NCBI GenBank assembly: GCA_035468175.1
Contig: DATITC010000120.1
Location: forward strand, 1 to 48,022
Length of the DNA: 48,022 nt
Origin: JAVEDQ01 sp035468175
GTDB lineage: Bacteria; Actinomycetota; Actinomycetes; Frankiales; Frankiaceae
Reading direction: 5' to 3'
Positions 1 through 8,551 of the stretch are shown here, piece by piece. How positions within the stretch are numbered: position 1 is the stretch's first letter; each line of letters starts with the position of its first letter. The position numbers and the translations under genes were made by a program. A model generated the notes under the pieces. The model was not told where the DNA came from. It was given only the letters and a program-made list of their open reading frames with translations, and searched no databases.

Positions 1-2
1 GG

Positions 3-188
3 CTGCTCATCCAGGCTTTCGGGGTGCGCGCCGGGTTCGTCGCGGTGCCGACGGCAGCTGCCTTCGGCGCGCTGGTCGCGGGCGGCGGCGCACGCTGGCT
101 CGGGCCCCCACCGGATAAGGGAGCGGACGAGATCGTCGGACCCACCGCGGCGGGGCCGACCGAGGTCTGTTCGCCGGTACAGCCGTAG
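3..188 (+). CDS. C-terminal fragment of a membrane protein, possibly an MFS-type transporter
   Basis: The reading frame is open from the window edge and ends at TAG (186-188), leaving 61 residues. A hydrophobic stretch of about 22 residues (residues 10-31, rich in Ala, Gly and Val) looks like a final membrane helix. It is followed by an Arg-Trp-Leu boundary and a hydrophilic Pro/Gly/Asp tail. That layout fits the last helix and cytoplasmic tail of a transporter of the major facilitator type, but there is no diagnostic motif. The family is a guess; that it is coding and membrane-bound is likely. Confidence 0.45.
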   Translation: MLIQAFGVRAGFVAVPTAAAFGALVAGGGARWLGPPPDKGADEIVGPTAAGPTEVCSPVQP

Positions 189-200
189 CCGCGGGCCGGG

Positions 201-315
201 CTCCGACATCCACGCCTGCGGCGCTCCGGCATCCACGCCTACGGCGCTCCTACATTCACGCCTGCGGCGCTCCTACATTCACGCCTGCGGCGCTCCGACA
301 TTCACGCCTACGGCG
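201..315. repeat. Five tandem copies of a 23-bp repeat upstream of clpP1
   Basis: Five consecutive 23-bp units (201-223, 224-246, 247-269, 270-292, 293-315) fit the consensus CTCCKRCATYCACGCCTRCGGCG. Units 3 and 4 are identical and the others differ at a few positions. Every unit contains CGCC-N3-GGCG, a small 4-bp-stem hairpin. The array lies between the upstream membrane protein stop and the clpP1 leader. After it the sequence changes abruptly to an A-rich stretch. There are no spacers, so it is not a CRISPR array. Confidence 0.9.
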
Positions 316-424
316 AAAAACCTCCAGGAAGGCCTACCTACACCCGACCCCCGGTTAGGTTGAACACCAGTGCCGGACCCCGATGCCTGTCGAGCCGGCC
401 GGCGACGAAGAAGAGGAGTGTGCG

Positions 425-1045
425 GTGAGCGATCTGATCGTCCCGACCCTGCGCACGCCTGGCCCGGGTGCAGCCACCCTGGACGAGCGTGTCTACGACC
501 GGCTTCTCCGTGAGCGGATCATCTTCCTCGGCAGCGTCGTCGAAGACACGATCGCCAACCTCATCTGCGCGCAGCTCCTGCTGCTCGCGGCCGAGGACGA
601 CAAGCGCGACATCTACCTCTACATCAACTCGCCGGGTGGCTCGGTGACGGCCGGCATGGCCATCTACGACACGATGGAGTTCGTGCCGAACGACGTCGCC
701 ACGGTGTCGCTGGGTCTCGCGGCGAGCATGGGCCAGTTCCTGCTGTGCGCCGGCGCCAAGGGTAAGCGGTACGCCCTGCCGCACTCGCGGATCATGATGC
801 ACCAGCCCTCCGGCGGCATCGGCGGAACGGCGGCGGACATCGCCATCCAGGCCGAGCAGATGATGTACACCCGGCGCGTCCTGCAGGAGCGGATCGCCTT
901 CCACACGGGCCAGACCTTCGAGAAGATCGAGGAGGACTCCGACCGGGACCGCTGGTTCACGGCGGAGGAGGCCAAGGAGTACGGGTTCGTCGACAACGTC
1001 GTCCAGCGCGCGGCCCAGGTGCCGAGCTCCGGCGCGGTCAGCTGA
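425..1045 (+). CDS. clpP1: ATP-dependent Clp protease proteolytic subunit 1
   Basis: Serine peptidase of family S14 that forms the proteolytic chamber and degrades substrates fed by ClpX or ClpC. In actinobacteria it assembles as a mixed ClpP1/ClpP2 barrel. The 206-residue product carries the catalytic triad: Ser101 in LAASMGQ, His126 in MMHQPSGG and Asp175 in DRDRWF. The GTG start at 425 is chosen because a purine-rich GAAGAAGAGGAG lies about 7 nt upstream and homologues begin near this point; an ATG at 383 in the same frame would add an atypical acidic leader. The gene is followed 10 bp later by clpP2, so the two are almost certainly co-transcribed. The 23-bp repeat array lies just upstream. 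I saw no obvious ClgR-type box. Confidence 0.96.
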   Translation: MSDLIVPTLRTPGPGAATLDERVYDRLLRERIIFLGSVVEDTIANLICAQLLLLAAEDDKRDIYLYINSPGGSVTAGMAIYDTMEFVPNDVATVSLGLAASMGQFLLCAGAKGKRYALPHSRIMMHQPSGGIGGTAADIAIQAEQMMYTRRVLQERIAFHTGQTFEKIEEDSDRDRWFTAEEAKEYGFVDNVVQRAAQVPSSGAVS

Positions 1046-1055
1046 GGAGCGAGCG

Positions 1056-1760
1056 ATGACCATTCAGGGCGCACAGCCTTACCAGAATGCACAGCCTCAC
1101 CAGAATGCCCAGCCTTACCAGAATGCCCAGCCGTACCCCAACCCGCAGGGCCGCTACGTCCTGCCGAACATCATCGAGCGGACCAGCCGCGGCGAGTACG
1201 GCATGGACCCGTACTCGAAGCTGCTGAAGGAGCGGATCGTTTTCCTCGGCGTCCAGATCGACGACGTGAGCGCGAACGACGTCATGGCGCAGCTGCTCTA
1301 CCTCGAGTCCGAGGACCCGGACCGGGACATCAACATCTACATCAACTCCCCGGGCGGGTCGTTCACGGCGCTGACCGCCATCTACGACACCATGCAGTTC
1401 GTGCGCCCCGACATCTCGACGGTCTGTCTGGGGCAGGCAGCCAGCGCGGCCGCCGTCCTGTTGGCCGCGGGTGCCCACGGCAAGCGGTTCGCGGTGCCGA
1501 ACGCTCGCATCCTCATCCACCAGCCCTCCGGCTCGGGTGAGGGACAGTCCAGCGACATCGAGATCCAGGCCCGCGAGATCATGCGGATGAACAGCCTGCT
1601 CGAGAAGATGCTGTCGGACCACACCGGGCAGTCCATCGAGGGCGTTCGCCACGACATCAAGCGCGACAAGATCCTCACCGCCGCGGAAGCCGTGACCTAC
1701 GGCCTCATCGACGAGGTCATCCAGAGTCGCAAGAGCTCGAAACTCGCCACGAGCGCGTGA
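1056..1760 (+). CDS. clpP2: ATP-dependent Clp protease proteolytic subunit 2 with hexapeptide-repeat N-terminus
   Basis: Second S14 Clp peptidase subunit, 234 residues, partner of ClpP1. The triad is Ser130 (GQAASAA), His155 (LIHQPSG) and Asp204 (KRDKIL). It starts at ATG 1056, with GAGGAG upstream overlapping the end of clpP1. The first 30 residues are unusual: residues 6-29 are four copies of a hexapeptide AQPxxN (AQPYQN, AQPHQN, AQPYQN, AQPYPN), rich in Gln, Asn, Pro and Tyr. The conserved fold starts near GRYVLPNIIERTSRGE. ClpP2 proteins often have an N-terminal extension that is processed or forms the axial loops, so this segment may be a propeptide. Its repeat nature appears specific to this lineage, which is inference. 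Confidence 0.95.
   Translation: MTIQGAQPYQNAQPHQNAQPYQNAQPYPNPQGRYVLPNIIERTSRGEYGMDPYSKLLKERIVFLGVQIDDVSANDVMAQLLYLESEDPDRDINIYINSPGGSFTALTAIYDTMQFVRPDISTVCLGQAASAAAVLLAAGAHGKRFAVPNARILIHQPSGSGEGQSSDIEIQAREIMRMNSLLEKMLSDHTGQSIEGVRHDIKRDKILTAAEAVTYGLIDEVIQSRKSSKLATSA
1071..1142 (+). repeat. Four 18-bp in-frame repeats encoding the ClpP2 N-terminal hexapeptides
   Basis: Four consecutive 18-bp units, the first reading GCACAGCCTTACCAGAAT, encode AQPYQN, AQPHQN, AQPYQN and AQPYPN. The first three differ at only a few bases, indicating recent in-frame duplication. The unit length keeps the frame open, so copy number could vary between strains without breaking clpP2. Confidence 0.9.
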
Positions 1761-1779
1761 TCGACCGATAGTTGGAGCA

Positions 1780-1819
1780 TGCCGGGGCGGCAGGCGGTAC
1801 CGTTCTCCCAGCCCCGGCA
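1780..1819 (+). terminator. Stem-loop between clpP2 and clpX
   Basis: TGCCGGGGC (1780-1788) pairs perfectly with GCCCCGGCA (1811-1819), giving a 9-bp GC-rich stem. The 22-nt loop itself contains the palindrome CGGTACCG (1795-1802). There is no following T-tract. It may be a factor-assisted terminator or attenuator separating clpP1P2 from clpX, which has its own 138-bp leader. Confidence 0.45.
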
Positions 1820-1898
1820 CGGGTAGCACGGCCAGCACGGACGACCGCGACGGCAGCACTCGGGCCGTCGCACGACGAACCGCTAGGGGAGTTGCCAG

Positions 1899-3170
<1,272 letters not shown>

Positions 3171-3173
<3 letters not shown>

Positions 3174-3200
3174 GCCCGCCCTAAGCCAGCCCTAAGTCCG
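3171..3200 (+). repeat. 11-bp tandem repeat overlapping the clpX stop codon
   Basis: TAAGCCCGCCC (3171-3181) and TAAGCCAGCCC (3182-3192) are followed by a partial third unit TAAGTCCG (3193-3200). The first TAA is the clpX stop codon, so each copy supplies another TAA. It resembles other short tandem duplications at gene ends in this window. Confidence 0.7.
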
Positions 3201-3219
3201 TTCGCTCCGGCGCCGACGG

Positions 3220-3264
3220 CCCCACCCCTCGAAGCTGCGTGGGGTTGAGCCGGTCAGAACCGGC
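3220..3264. terminator. Two stem-loops between convergent clpX and thioesterase-like gene
   Basis: CCCCAC (3220-3225) pairs with GTGGGG (3239-3244), and GCCGGT (3249-3254) pairs with ACCGGC (3259-3264) around a 4-nt loop. They lie in the short gap between the convergent clpX and minus-strand gene ends, the expected place for bidirectional termination. No T-tract is present, so this is a moderate call. Confidence 0.45.
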
Positions 3265-3285
3265 AGAAGCCCACACAGGGCCGGG

Positions 3286-4086
3286 TCAGGCGTTGCGGTA
3301 CCCGGCGAACTGCCGGGACGAGCCGACCAACCGTCCGGTCTCGTCGTAGAGGTCGCAGGTCTCGTCCAGCCAGTTGTCCGCGATCAGCTGCGCCCGTTGG
3401 ACCGCCTTCAGCCAGCCGCCGGCCGGCAGCGTCCGCAGGTGCATGTCGAGTGACACGGTCGGTACCCAGCCCAGCAGGCCGAAGTTGAAGGTCAGCGGCG
3501 GCAACGCGTCACCCGCCACGAGCAGCCAGAACGGGTCCAGCCCGCCGTCGGGCTGCACACTGCGCGGGTCGGTCTCCGGGTCCGGGCGGACCCAGCCCCG
3601 CAACTCGGCCACGTGCCCCGGGCGCCCGGTGGCCCAGCCGGTCGTCGCCGGGTCCAGCCGAAGGTCGACGTGCGTGAGATGACCGATGCGGACCCCGTCC
3701 GGCCGGATGGCCGGCGCGCGCGGGCAGTCCGCGACCGGCGGCAGGTCCGGCACCCCGGTGGGCGCGACCCAGAGCGTGTCGCCGGCCTCGGGCAGGGTGC
3801 CGGCGGTGAGCAGGACCTCGGTCCGGACGACGTCGCCCTGCGTCAGCCGGCCCCGCAACGAACTGACGCTGCGTCCGGTCCGGAGCACTTCGACGGCGAG
3901 TTCGGCCGGCCCGGCATCGGGAGCGGACACGAACATGGCGCTGACCGCCAGCGGGTGCGGATGGTCGCCGGGGAGCACCGCGAGGGCGGCCCGGGCGATC
4001 TCGGCCAGGAGGTAGCCGCCGTGGATCTTGCCGCCGATCGCCCAGGTGCCGTCGAGGTCGAGGAGGGCGGTGCGGCCGGCGTTCAT
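3286..4086 (-). CDS. TesB-like acyl-CoA thioesterase family protein
   Basis: The 266-residue protein has the features of the double-hotdog acyl-CoA thioesterase family (TesB-like, 4HBT_3). It has an N-terminal WAIGGKIHGGYLLAEIA segment, where the hotdog helix follows a His-Gly-Gly turn, a central linker, and a second hotdog half from about residue 160 with the typical LDMHLRTLPAGGWL strand region. Such proteins hydrolyse fatty acyl-CoA thioesters; the substrate cannot be read from sequence. The start is set at ATG 4086. A GTG 18 nt upstream is possible, while extension further upstream would run into the neighbouring gene, which ends at 4125. It is probably co-transcribed with that upstream gene and has no evident link with clpX. 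Confidence 0.75.
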   Translation of the reverse strand: MNAGRTALLDLDGTWAIGGKIHGGYLLAEIARAALAVLPGDHPHPLAVSAMFVSAPDAGPAELAVEVLRTGRSVSSLRGRLTQGDVVRTEVLLTAGTLPEAGDTLWVAPTGVPDLPPVADCPRAPAIRPDGVRIGHLTHVDLRLDPATTGWATGRPGHVAELRGWVRPDPETDPRSVQPDGGLDPFWLLVAGDALPPLTFNFGLLGWVPTVSLDMHLRTLPAGGWLKAVQRAQLIADNWLDETCDLYDETGRLVGSSRQFAGYRNA

Positions 4087-4124
4087 GGCGGCGGCGGAGG
4101 TCACCGCCTTGAGGTTAGTGGCGG

Positions 4125-5714
4125 TCAGCGCTCGGCGTACGCGCGCAGCTCGCGGGTGTAGATCGCGGCATACGTCGGGTTGTCCGTCCCGTTCGCCGTG
4201 ATGAGGCCGATGCCCTTGCCTGACGTCCAGGCACACCACGCGCTGGTGGACGCACCGCGCTGGGCACCGCACACCATCGTCCCGCCCGCAGCACCGCTGG
4301 CCACCGGGGCCGCAGCGACCGCGGCGCTGCCCGCGTCGGGGCGGCTCAGCAAACCGACCAGGGCGTTGTACAGGTTCGGCGCGCCCGGCTTGTAGATGAC
4401 GACGTTGACCGTCGAGACCGCCGCAGGCGTCGGCCGGTATGCGGAAACCTGCGCGGGCATCGGCAGTTCGGGGGCCCGCTTCTTGGACAGCGTCGTGTAG
4501 CCGGCGGTGAGCTGCGTCGCCTCGGTGGGCGCGATCTGGGTGAGGTTCGCGAGCTGGTTCGGCAACACGTACTTCGCGCCGGCTGCTGCGTTGGCGGGTC
4601 GGACCGAGGTAGACGTCGACGAGACGGCCTGGTCGGTTCCGGTCAGCTGGCTGTAGCCGACGTAGCCGGCGCCACCGAGAACGGCGACGGCGCCGAGCAG
4701 AGCAACGGCACGCCGCGCACCGCTGTTGGACGACGTCCCAGAGTCCGCGGTGCGGCCGATACCGCGGCCGGCGCCGGAGTGGGCGCCGGAGTGGGTGCCG
4801 GAGTGGGCGCCGGAGTAGTGGGCGTGGTCGTAGTGGTTGCTCTCGGGGCGTTCGCTGTCGTTGGCTGACGCCGCCTTGCCACGACGACGACGGCCACGGC
4901 GGCTGCGCTCCCCCGGGAAGTCGTCGCTGCCCGGCAGCACGCTGCCACCGGCGGCGGGGCCGGTCGTGGTGGAGAAGACGTCGAGCGGTTGGAGACTGGT
5001 CTGCGGGATGTGTCCGCTGAGCGGGGGGAGCTGCTGGCCCAGGCCGCCGGGCATGCCGTAGCCACCGGGTGCGACCGGGGCTCCGGTCGGGGGGCCGTCG
5101 AACGGCTGGCCGCCGGTGAACATGCCGCCGTCGGCGAATCCGCTGTCGGCGGGGGAGCCGTAGCCGTTCTGCAGGGGTGTCGCCTGGCTCGGTCCGGCCG
5201 ACATCGACGACGTGGCTGGCCCGTAGTGGCCGGCCGAACCGTCGACGCCCGGGCTGTTGGTCATCGGGGCCTGCGGCTGATAGAGCTGCGTCGGGTCAGG
5301 GGCCGGTGCGGCGCCCGGGTACCCGGCGAGCGGAAGGCCGGCGTACTGCTGCAAGGCGTCGAGCGGGTCACCGACCTGGGTCATGCCGACCGACGTCGGC
5401 ATGGCCTGCATCGGAGCAGTGGTCGCCGAGGGCCAGCTGATCGTGTTCGGGTCGGTGTGCAGCCCGGTCGGGTCGTAGCCGCCCTGCGTGGGCAGCAGGT
5501 CCCAGCCGGCGGTCGTCCCGTCGGGTTGCCGCTGCGCCGGGAACTGGGGTGCGACCGGCTCGAACGGCTGGCCGGGCAGGATCGTGCGCGCGGGACTCGG
5601 GGCCGCCGGCGCGTTGCCCGCGTCCGGCGGCCAAGCCGACTGCTCTGGACCGGTCTCGTCCGCGTTGTCGCGTCCTCGACCTCGTCCGCTGAGCTTCGAG
5701 TTACCTCGAGCCAC
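4125..5714 (-). CDS. Single-pass membrane protein with long Pro/Gly/Gln-rich cytoplasmic region; function unknown
   Basis: The product is 529 residues. A GTG start at 5714 is chosen over an upstream GTG at 5732 because GAGGAGG sits about 6 nt before it. Residues 1-270 are low-complexity, rich in Pro, Gly, Gln, Ala and Tyr. They are followed by a strongly basic patch (RRGRRRRGK, about 272-280), a Ser-Gly-Ala-His repeat tract (about 300-315) and one membrane helix (about 335-355). A 170-residue outer domain with two cysteines (MVCGAQ and AWCAW) follows. The layout suggests type II topology with the C-terminal domain outside. I do not recognise the family. It is divergent from valS with 170 bp between them. 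The basic patch before the helix is longer than a normal anchor and could bind anionic lipid or polymer. Confidence 0.75.
   Translation of the reverse strand: MARGNSKLSGRGRGRDNADETGPEQSAWPPDAGNAPAAPSPARTILPGQPFEPVAPQFPAQRQPDGTTAGWDLLPTQGGYDPTGLHTDPNTISWPSATTAPMQAMPTSVGMTQVGDPLDALQQYAGLPLAGYPGAAPAPDPTQLYQPQAPMTNSPGVDGSAGHYGPATSSMSAGPSQATPLQNGYGSPADSGFADGGMFTGGQPFDGPPTGAPVAPGGYGMPGGLGQQLPPLSGHIPQTSLQPLDVFSTTTGPAAGGSVLPGSDDFPGERSRRGRRRRGKAASANDSERPESNHYDHAHYSGAHSGTHSGAHSGAGRGIGRTADSGTSSNSGARRAVALLGAVAVLGGAGYVGYSQLTGTDQAVSSTSTSVRPANAAAGAKYVLPNQLANLTQIAPTEATQLTAGYTTLSKKRAPELPMPAQVSAYRPTPAAVSTVNVVIYKPGAPNLYNALVGLLSRPDAGSAAVAAAPVASGAAGGTMVCGAQRGASTSAWCAWTSGKGIGLITANGTDNPTYAAIYTRELRAYAER
4770..4817 (-). 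repeat. Four 12-bp repeats encoding a Ser-Gly-Ala/Thr-His tract
   Basis: Four consecutive 12-bp units of GCGCCGGAGTGG type (4770-4781, 4782-4793, 4794-4805, 4806-4817) lie within the minus-strand membrane protein gene. On the coding strand they give repeated Ser-Gly-Ala-His / Ser-Gly-Thr-His, making a His-rich stretch before the membrane helix. The unit length preserves the frame. Confidence 0.8.
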
Positions 5715-5871
5715 TGCAACCTCCTCGCACACGTCCTCGCGGCCACCATCGGCATCGCTGACCGACGTGAAAGGGACACTGCTGTCTCGGCCGATGACGA
5801 CGAAAGCTGTAGTCCGCGGCGCACGCCGGGTCGACGGCCGTCACGCGACCGCGGGAGCTGCGGCGGATCCC

Positions 5872-5877
5872 TAAACT
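5872..5877 (+). promoter_or_regulatory. Candidate -10 box for a leaderless valS transcript
   Basis: TAAACT matches the actinobacterial -10 pattern TANNNT. It ends 7 nt before the valS ATG at 5885, so transcription would begin at or next to the start codon. No Shine-Dalgarno sequence is visible in that 7-nt gap (CGGCGGC), which supports a leaderless mRNA. The -35 region is not convincing. Confidence 0.45.
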
Positions 5878-5884
5878 CGGCGGC

Positions 5885-8551
5885 ATGGCCGGCCCCGCGA
5901 CACCGACGTCCCCACCAGCTCCGGAGACGCCGGCTCACGCCACGGACACCCCGGTGCTGGACACCCCGGTACTGGACATCCCGGTGCTCGACACCAAGTA
6001 CGACCCGACCTCCGTCGAGGCCCCCACCTACGAGCGGTGGCTGGAGCAGGGAGTGTTCCGGGCCGACCCCGGCTCCGGCCGCCCGAGTTTCACGATCGTC
6101 ATCCCCCCGCCGAACGTGACCGGCTCGCTGCACCTCGGGCACGCGCTCGGGCACACGCTGATGGATGCGCTGAGCCGCCGCAAGCGGATGCAGGGCTACG
6201 ACGCGCTGTGGCTCCCCGGCATGGACCACGCCGGCATCGCCACCCAGAACGTGGTGGAGCGCGAGCTGGCCAAGGAGGGCAAGAGCCGCCACGACCTCGG
6301 CCGCGAGGAGTTCGTTGCGCGGGTGTGGCAGTGGAAAGAGGAGTACGGCGGCAAGATCCTCGGCCAGATGCGCCGGCTCGGCGACGGGCTGGACTGGGAC
6401 CGCGAGCGGTTCACGATGGACGAAGGACTCTCCCGCGCCGTCCGGACCATCTTCAAGCGCCTCTACGACGATCAGCTGATCTACCGCGCCGAGCGGATCA
6501 TCAACTGGTGTCCGCGCTGCATGACGGCGCTGTCGGACATCGAGGTGGAGCACCGCGACAGCGATGGTGAGCTCGTCTCCATCTCCTACGGCCCGCTCAC
6601 GGTGGCGACCACCCGGGCCGAGACGATGCTCGGCGACACGGCGGTGGCCGTGCATCCCGACGACGAGCGGTACGCGCACCTCGTCGGCGCCATGCTCGAT
6701 CTGCCGCTCACCGATCGGCAGATCCCCGTGGTCGCCGACGCGCACGTCGACCCCGCCTTCGGCACCGGGGCGGTGAAGGTGACCCCGGCGCACGACCCGA
6801 ACGACTTCGAGATCGGCCAGCGGCACGATCTGCCGTCGATCACGGTGCTCGACGAGCGGGGGATCGTGACGGCGCCCGGTCCCTTCCAGGGCCTGGACCG
6901 GTTCGAGGCCCGGCCCGCGGTGGTGGACGCGCTGCGCGCGGAGGGCCTCATCGTCGACGAGAAGCGGCCGTACGTGCACTCGGTCGGGCACTGCTCGCGG
7001 TGCGGCACGGTGGTCGAGCCGCGGCTGTCGCTGCAGTGGTTCGTTGCGGTCTCCTCGCTGGCGAAGCGGGCCGGGGACGCGGTGCGGGCCGGGGAGACGG
7101 AGTTCGTCCCGCCGTCGATGGCCGACCGCTACTTCGACTGGGTCGACGACATGCACGACTGGTGCATCAGCCGCCAGCTGTGGTGGGGCCACCGGATCCC
7201 GGTCTGGTACGGCCCGAACGGCGAGACGGTGGTGCCCGGTCCGGACGACGACGAGCCGGCCGGCGCCGATTGGGTGCAGGACGAGGACGTCCTCGACACC
7301 TGGTTCTCCTCCGCGTTGTGGCCGGCCTCGACGCTCGGCTGGCCGGACGAGACCGCCGACCTCGAGCGCTACTACCCGACGAGTGTGCTGGTCACGGGCT
7401 ACGACATCATCTTCTTCTGGGTGGCCCGGATGATGTTGTTCTGCACCTACATCCGTCCGGAGGTGCCGTTCCGCCAGGTCGCCATCACCGGGCTGGTGCG
7501 CGACGGCCGCGGCCGGAAGATGTCGAAGTCGGCCGGCAACGTCGTGGACCCGCTCGACTGGATGGACGCCTACGGCGCCGACGCGGTCCGCTGGACGCTG
7601 GCGCGCGGGGCCAACCCCGGCGTGGACGTTCCGGTGAGCGAGGAATGGATCCAGGGCAGCCGGAACTTCGTCAACAAGCTCTGGAACGCCACCCGCTTCG
7701 CGCTGATCAACGGCGCGCGGGTGCCGGATGGCGCGCTGCCGACCGAGCTGTCGGTGGCGGACCGCTGGATCCTGTCCCGGCTCGCCGCCGTGCGCAGCGA
7801 GGTGGACGACCTCTACGAGAACTACGAGTTCGCGAAGGTCTGCGACAGCCTGTTCCACTTCGCCTGGGACGAGCTGTTCGACTGGTACGTCGAACTCGCG
7901 AAGGTGCCGATGCGAGACGCCGGCAGCCCCGCGGCCGAACGCACCCAACTGGTGCTGGGTCACTGCTTCGACACCCTCCTGCGTCTGCTGCACCCACTGC
8001 TGCCGTTCGTGACCGAGGCCCTCTGGCGGGCCGTGACCGGAGGCGAGACCGTGGTCACGGCGAGCTGGCCGAGGGAGGCCGGTCGCGCCGACGGGGCCGC
8101 CGAGATCGAGATGCGCCGCTTCCAGGAGCTCGTCGCGGAAGTGCGGCGTTTCCGCACCCAGCAGGGTCTGCAGCCGGGCCGGAAGGTGCCGGCCACGCTG
8201 GTCGGGGACCTCGCGGCGTGGGCGGCGCACCTCGGCGCGCTCGCCGACCTGACCGTCGAGGCGGCCGACGAACTACCCGGGAACCTCGCTGTGCTCACGG
8301 TGTCCGGGGTGCGGGTCGGGCTCGACCTGTCCGGCGCCGTCGACCGGGAGGCCGAGAAGGCCCGGCTCGGCAAGCAGCTCGTCGCCGTCGAGAAGGAGCG
8401 CGACCAGACCGGCCGCAAGTTGGCCAACCAAGGCTTCCTCGCCAAGGCGCCGGAGCAGGTGGTGACCTCCATCCGGCAGCGGGCGGAGGCGGCGGAGGCC
8501 GAGATCGCCCGGTTGCAGGACCAGCTGCGGGCGTTGGACGCGGCCACATGA
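5885..8551 (+). CDS. valS: Valyl-tRNA synthetase
   Basis: Class I aminoacyl-tRNA synthetase that charges tRNA-Val. The 888 residues include the HIGH-type motif HLGH (83-86, in PPNVTGSLHLGHAL), the editing domain with a typical TTRAETMLGDTAVAVHP segment, and KMSKS (545-549). An anticodon-binding domain and a C-terminal coiled coil (about 815-888, Glu/Arg/Lys/Leu-rich) that binds tRNA follow. The N-terminus carries an extra Pro/Thr-rich stretch with three copies of a five-residue DxPVL repeat (residues 21-35) before the conserved YDPTSVEAPTYERWLE. It probably starts at ATG 5885 as a leaderless message. Its stop overlaps the folC start by 4 bp (ATGA), so the two are translationally coupled. Confidence 0.97.
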   Translation: MAGPATPTSPPAPETPAHATDTPVLDTPVLDIPVLDTKYDPTSVEAPTYERWLEQGVFRADPGSGRPSFTIVIPPPNVTGSLHLGHALGHTLMDALSRRKRMQGYDALWLPGMDHAGIATQNVVERELAKEGKSRHDLGREEFVARVWQWKEEYGGKILGQMRRLGDGLDWDRERFTMDEGLSRAVRTIFKRLYDDQLIYRAERIINWCPRCMTALSDIEVEHRDSDGELVSISYGPLTVATTRAETMLGDTAVAVHPDDERYAHLVGAMLDLPLTDRQIPVVADAHVDPAFGTGAVKVTPAHDPNDFEIGQRHDLPSITVLDERGIVTAPGPFQGLDRFEARPAVVDALRAEGLIVDEKRPYVHSVGHCSRCGTVVEPRLSLQWFVAVSSLAKRAGDAVRAGETEFVPPSMADRYFDWVDDMHDWCISRQLWWGHRIPVWYGPNGETVVPGPDDDEPAGADWVQDEDVLDTWFSSALWPASTLGWPDETADLERYYPTSVLVTGYDIIFFWVARMMLFCTYIRPEVPFRQVAITGLVRDGRGRKMSKSAGNVVDPLDWMDAYGADAVRWTLARGANPGVDVPVSEEWIQGSRNFVNKLWNATRFALINGARVPDGALPTELSVADRWILSRLAAVRSEVDDLYENYEFAKVCDSLFHFAWDELFDWYVELAKVPMRDAGSPAAERTQLVLGHCFDTLLRLLHPLLPFVTEALWRAVTGGETVVTASWPREAGRADGAAEIEMRRFQELVAEVRRFRTQQGLQPGRKVPATLVGDLAAWAAHLGALADLTVEAADELPGNLAVLTVSGVRVGLDLSGAVDREAEKARLGKQLVAVEKERDQTGRKLANQGFLAKAPEQVVTSIRQRAEAAEAEIARLQDQLRALDAAT

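Noticed and set aside
201..315. CRISPR array
   Set aside because: The 23-bp units are contiguous with no spacers, and no cas genes are in the window.
5715..5884. T-box riboswitch upstream of valS
   Set aside because: No stem I with specifier loop and no T-box consensus are visible, and the -10 box next to the ATG leaves no leader for it.
5381..8230. 949-codon open frame on the minus strand opposite valS
   Set aside because: It is antisense to the highly conserved valS, has no domain I recognise, and is explained by GC-rich codon bias leaving few stops on the complementary strand. Similar long antisense frames opposite clpX, the radical SAM gene, rne and proA were dropped for the same reason.
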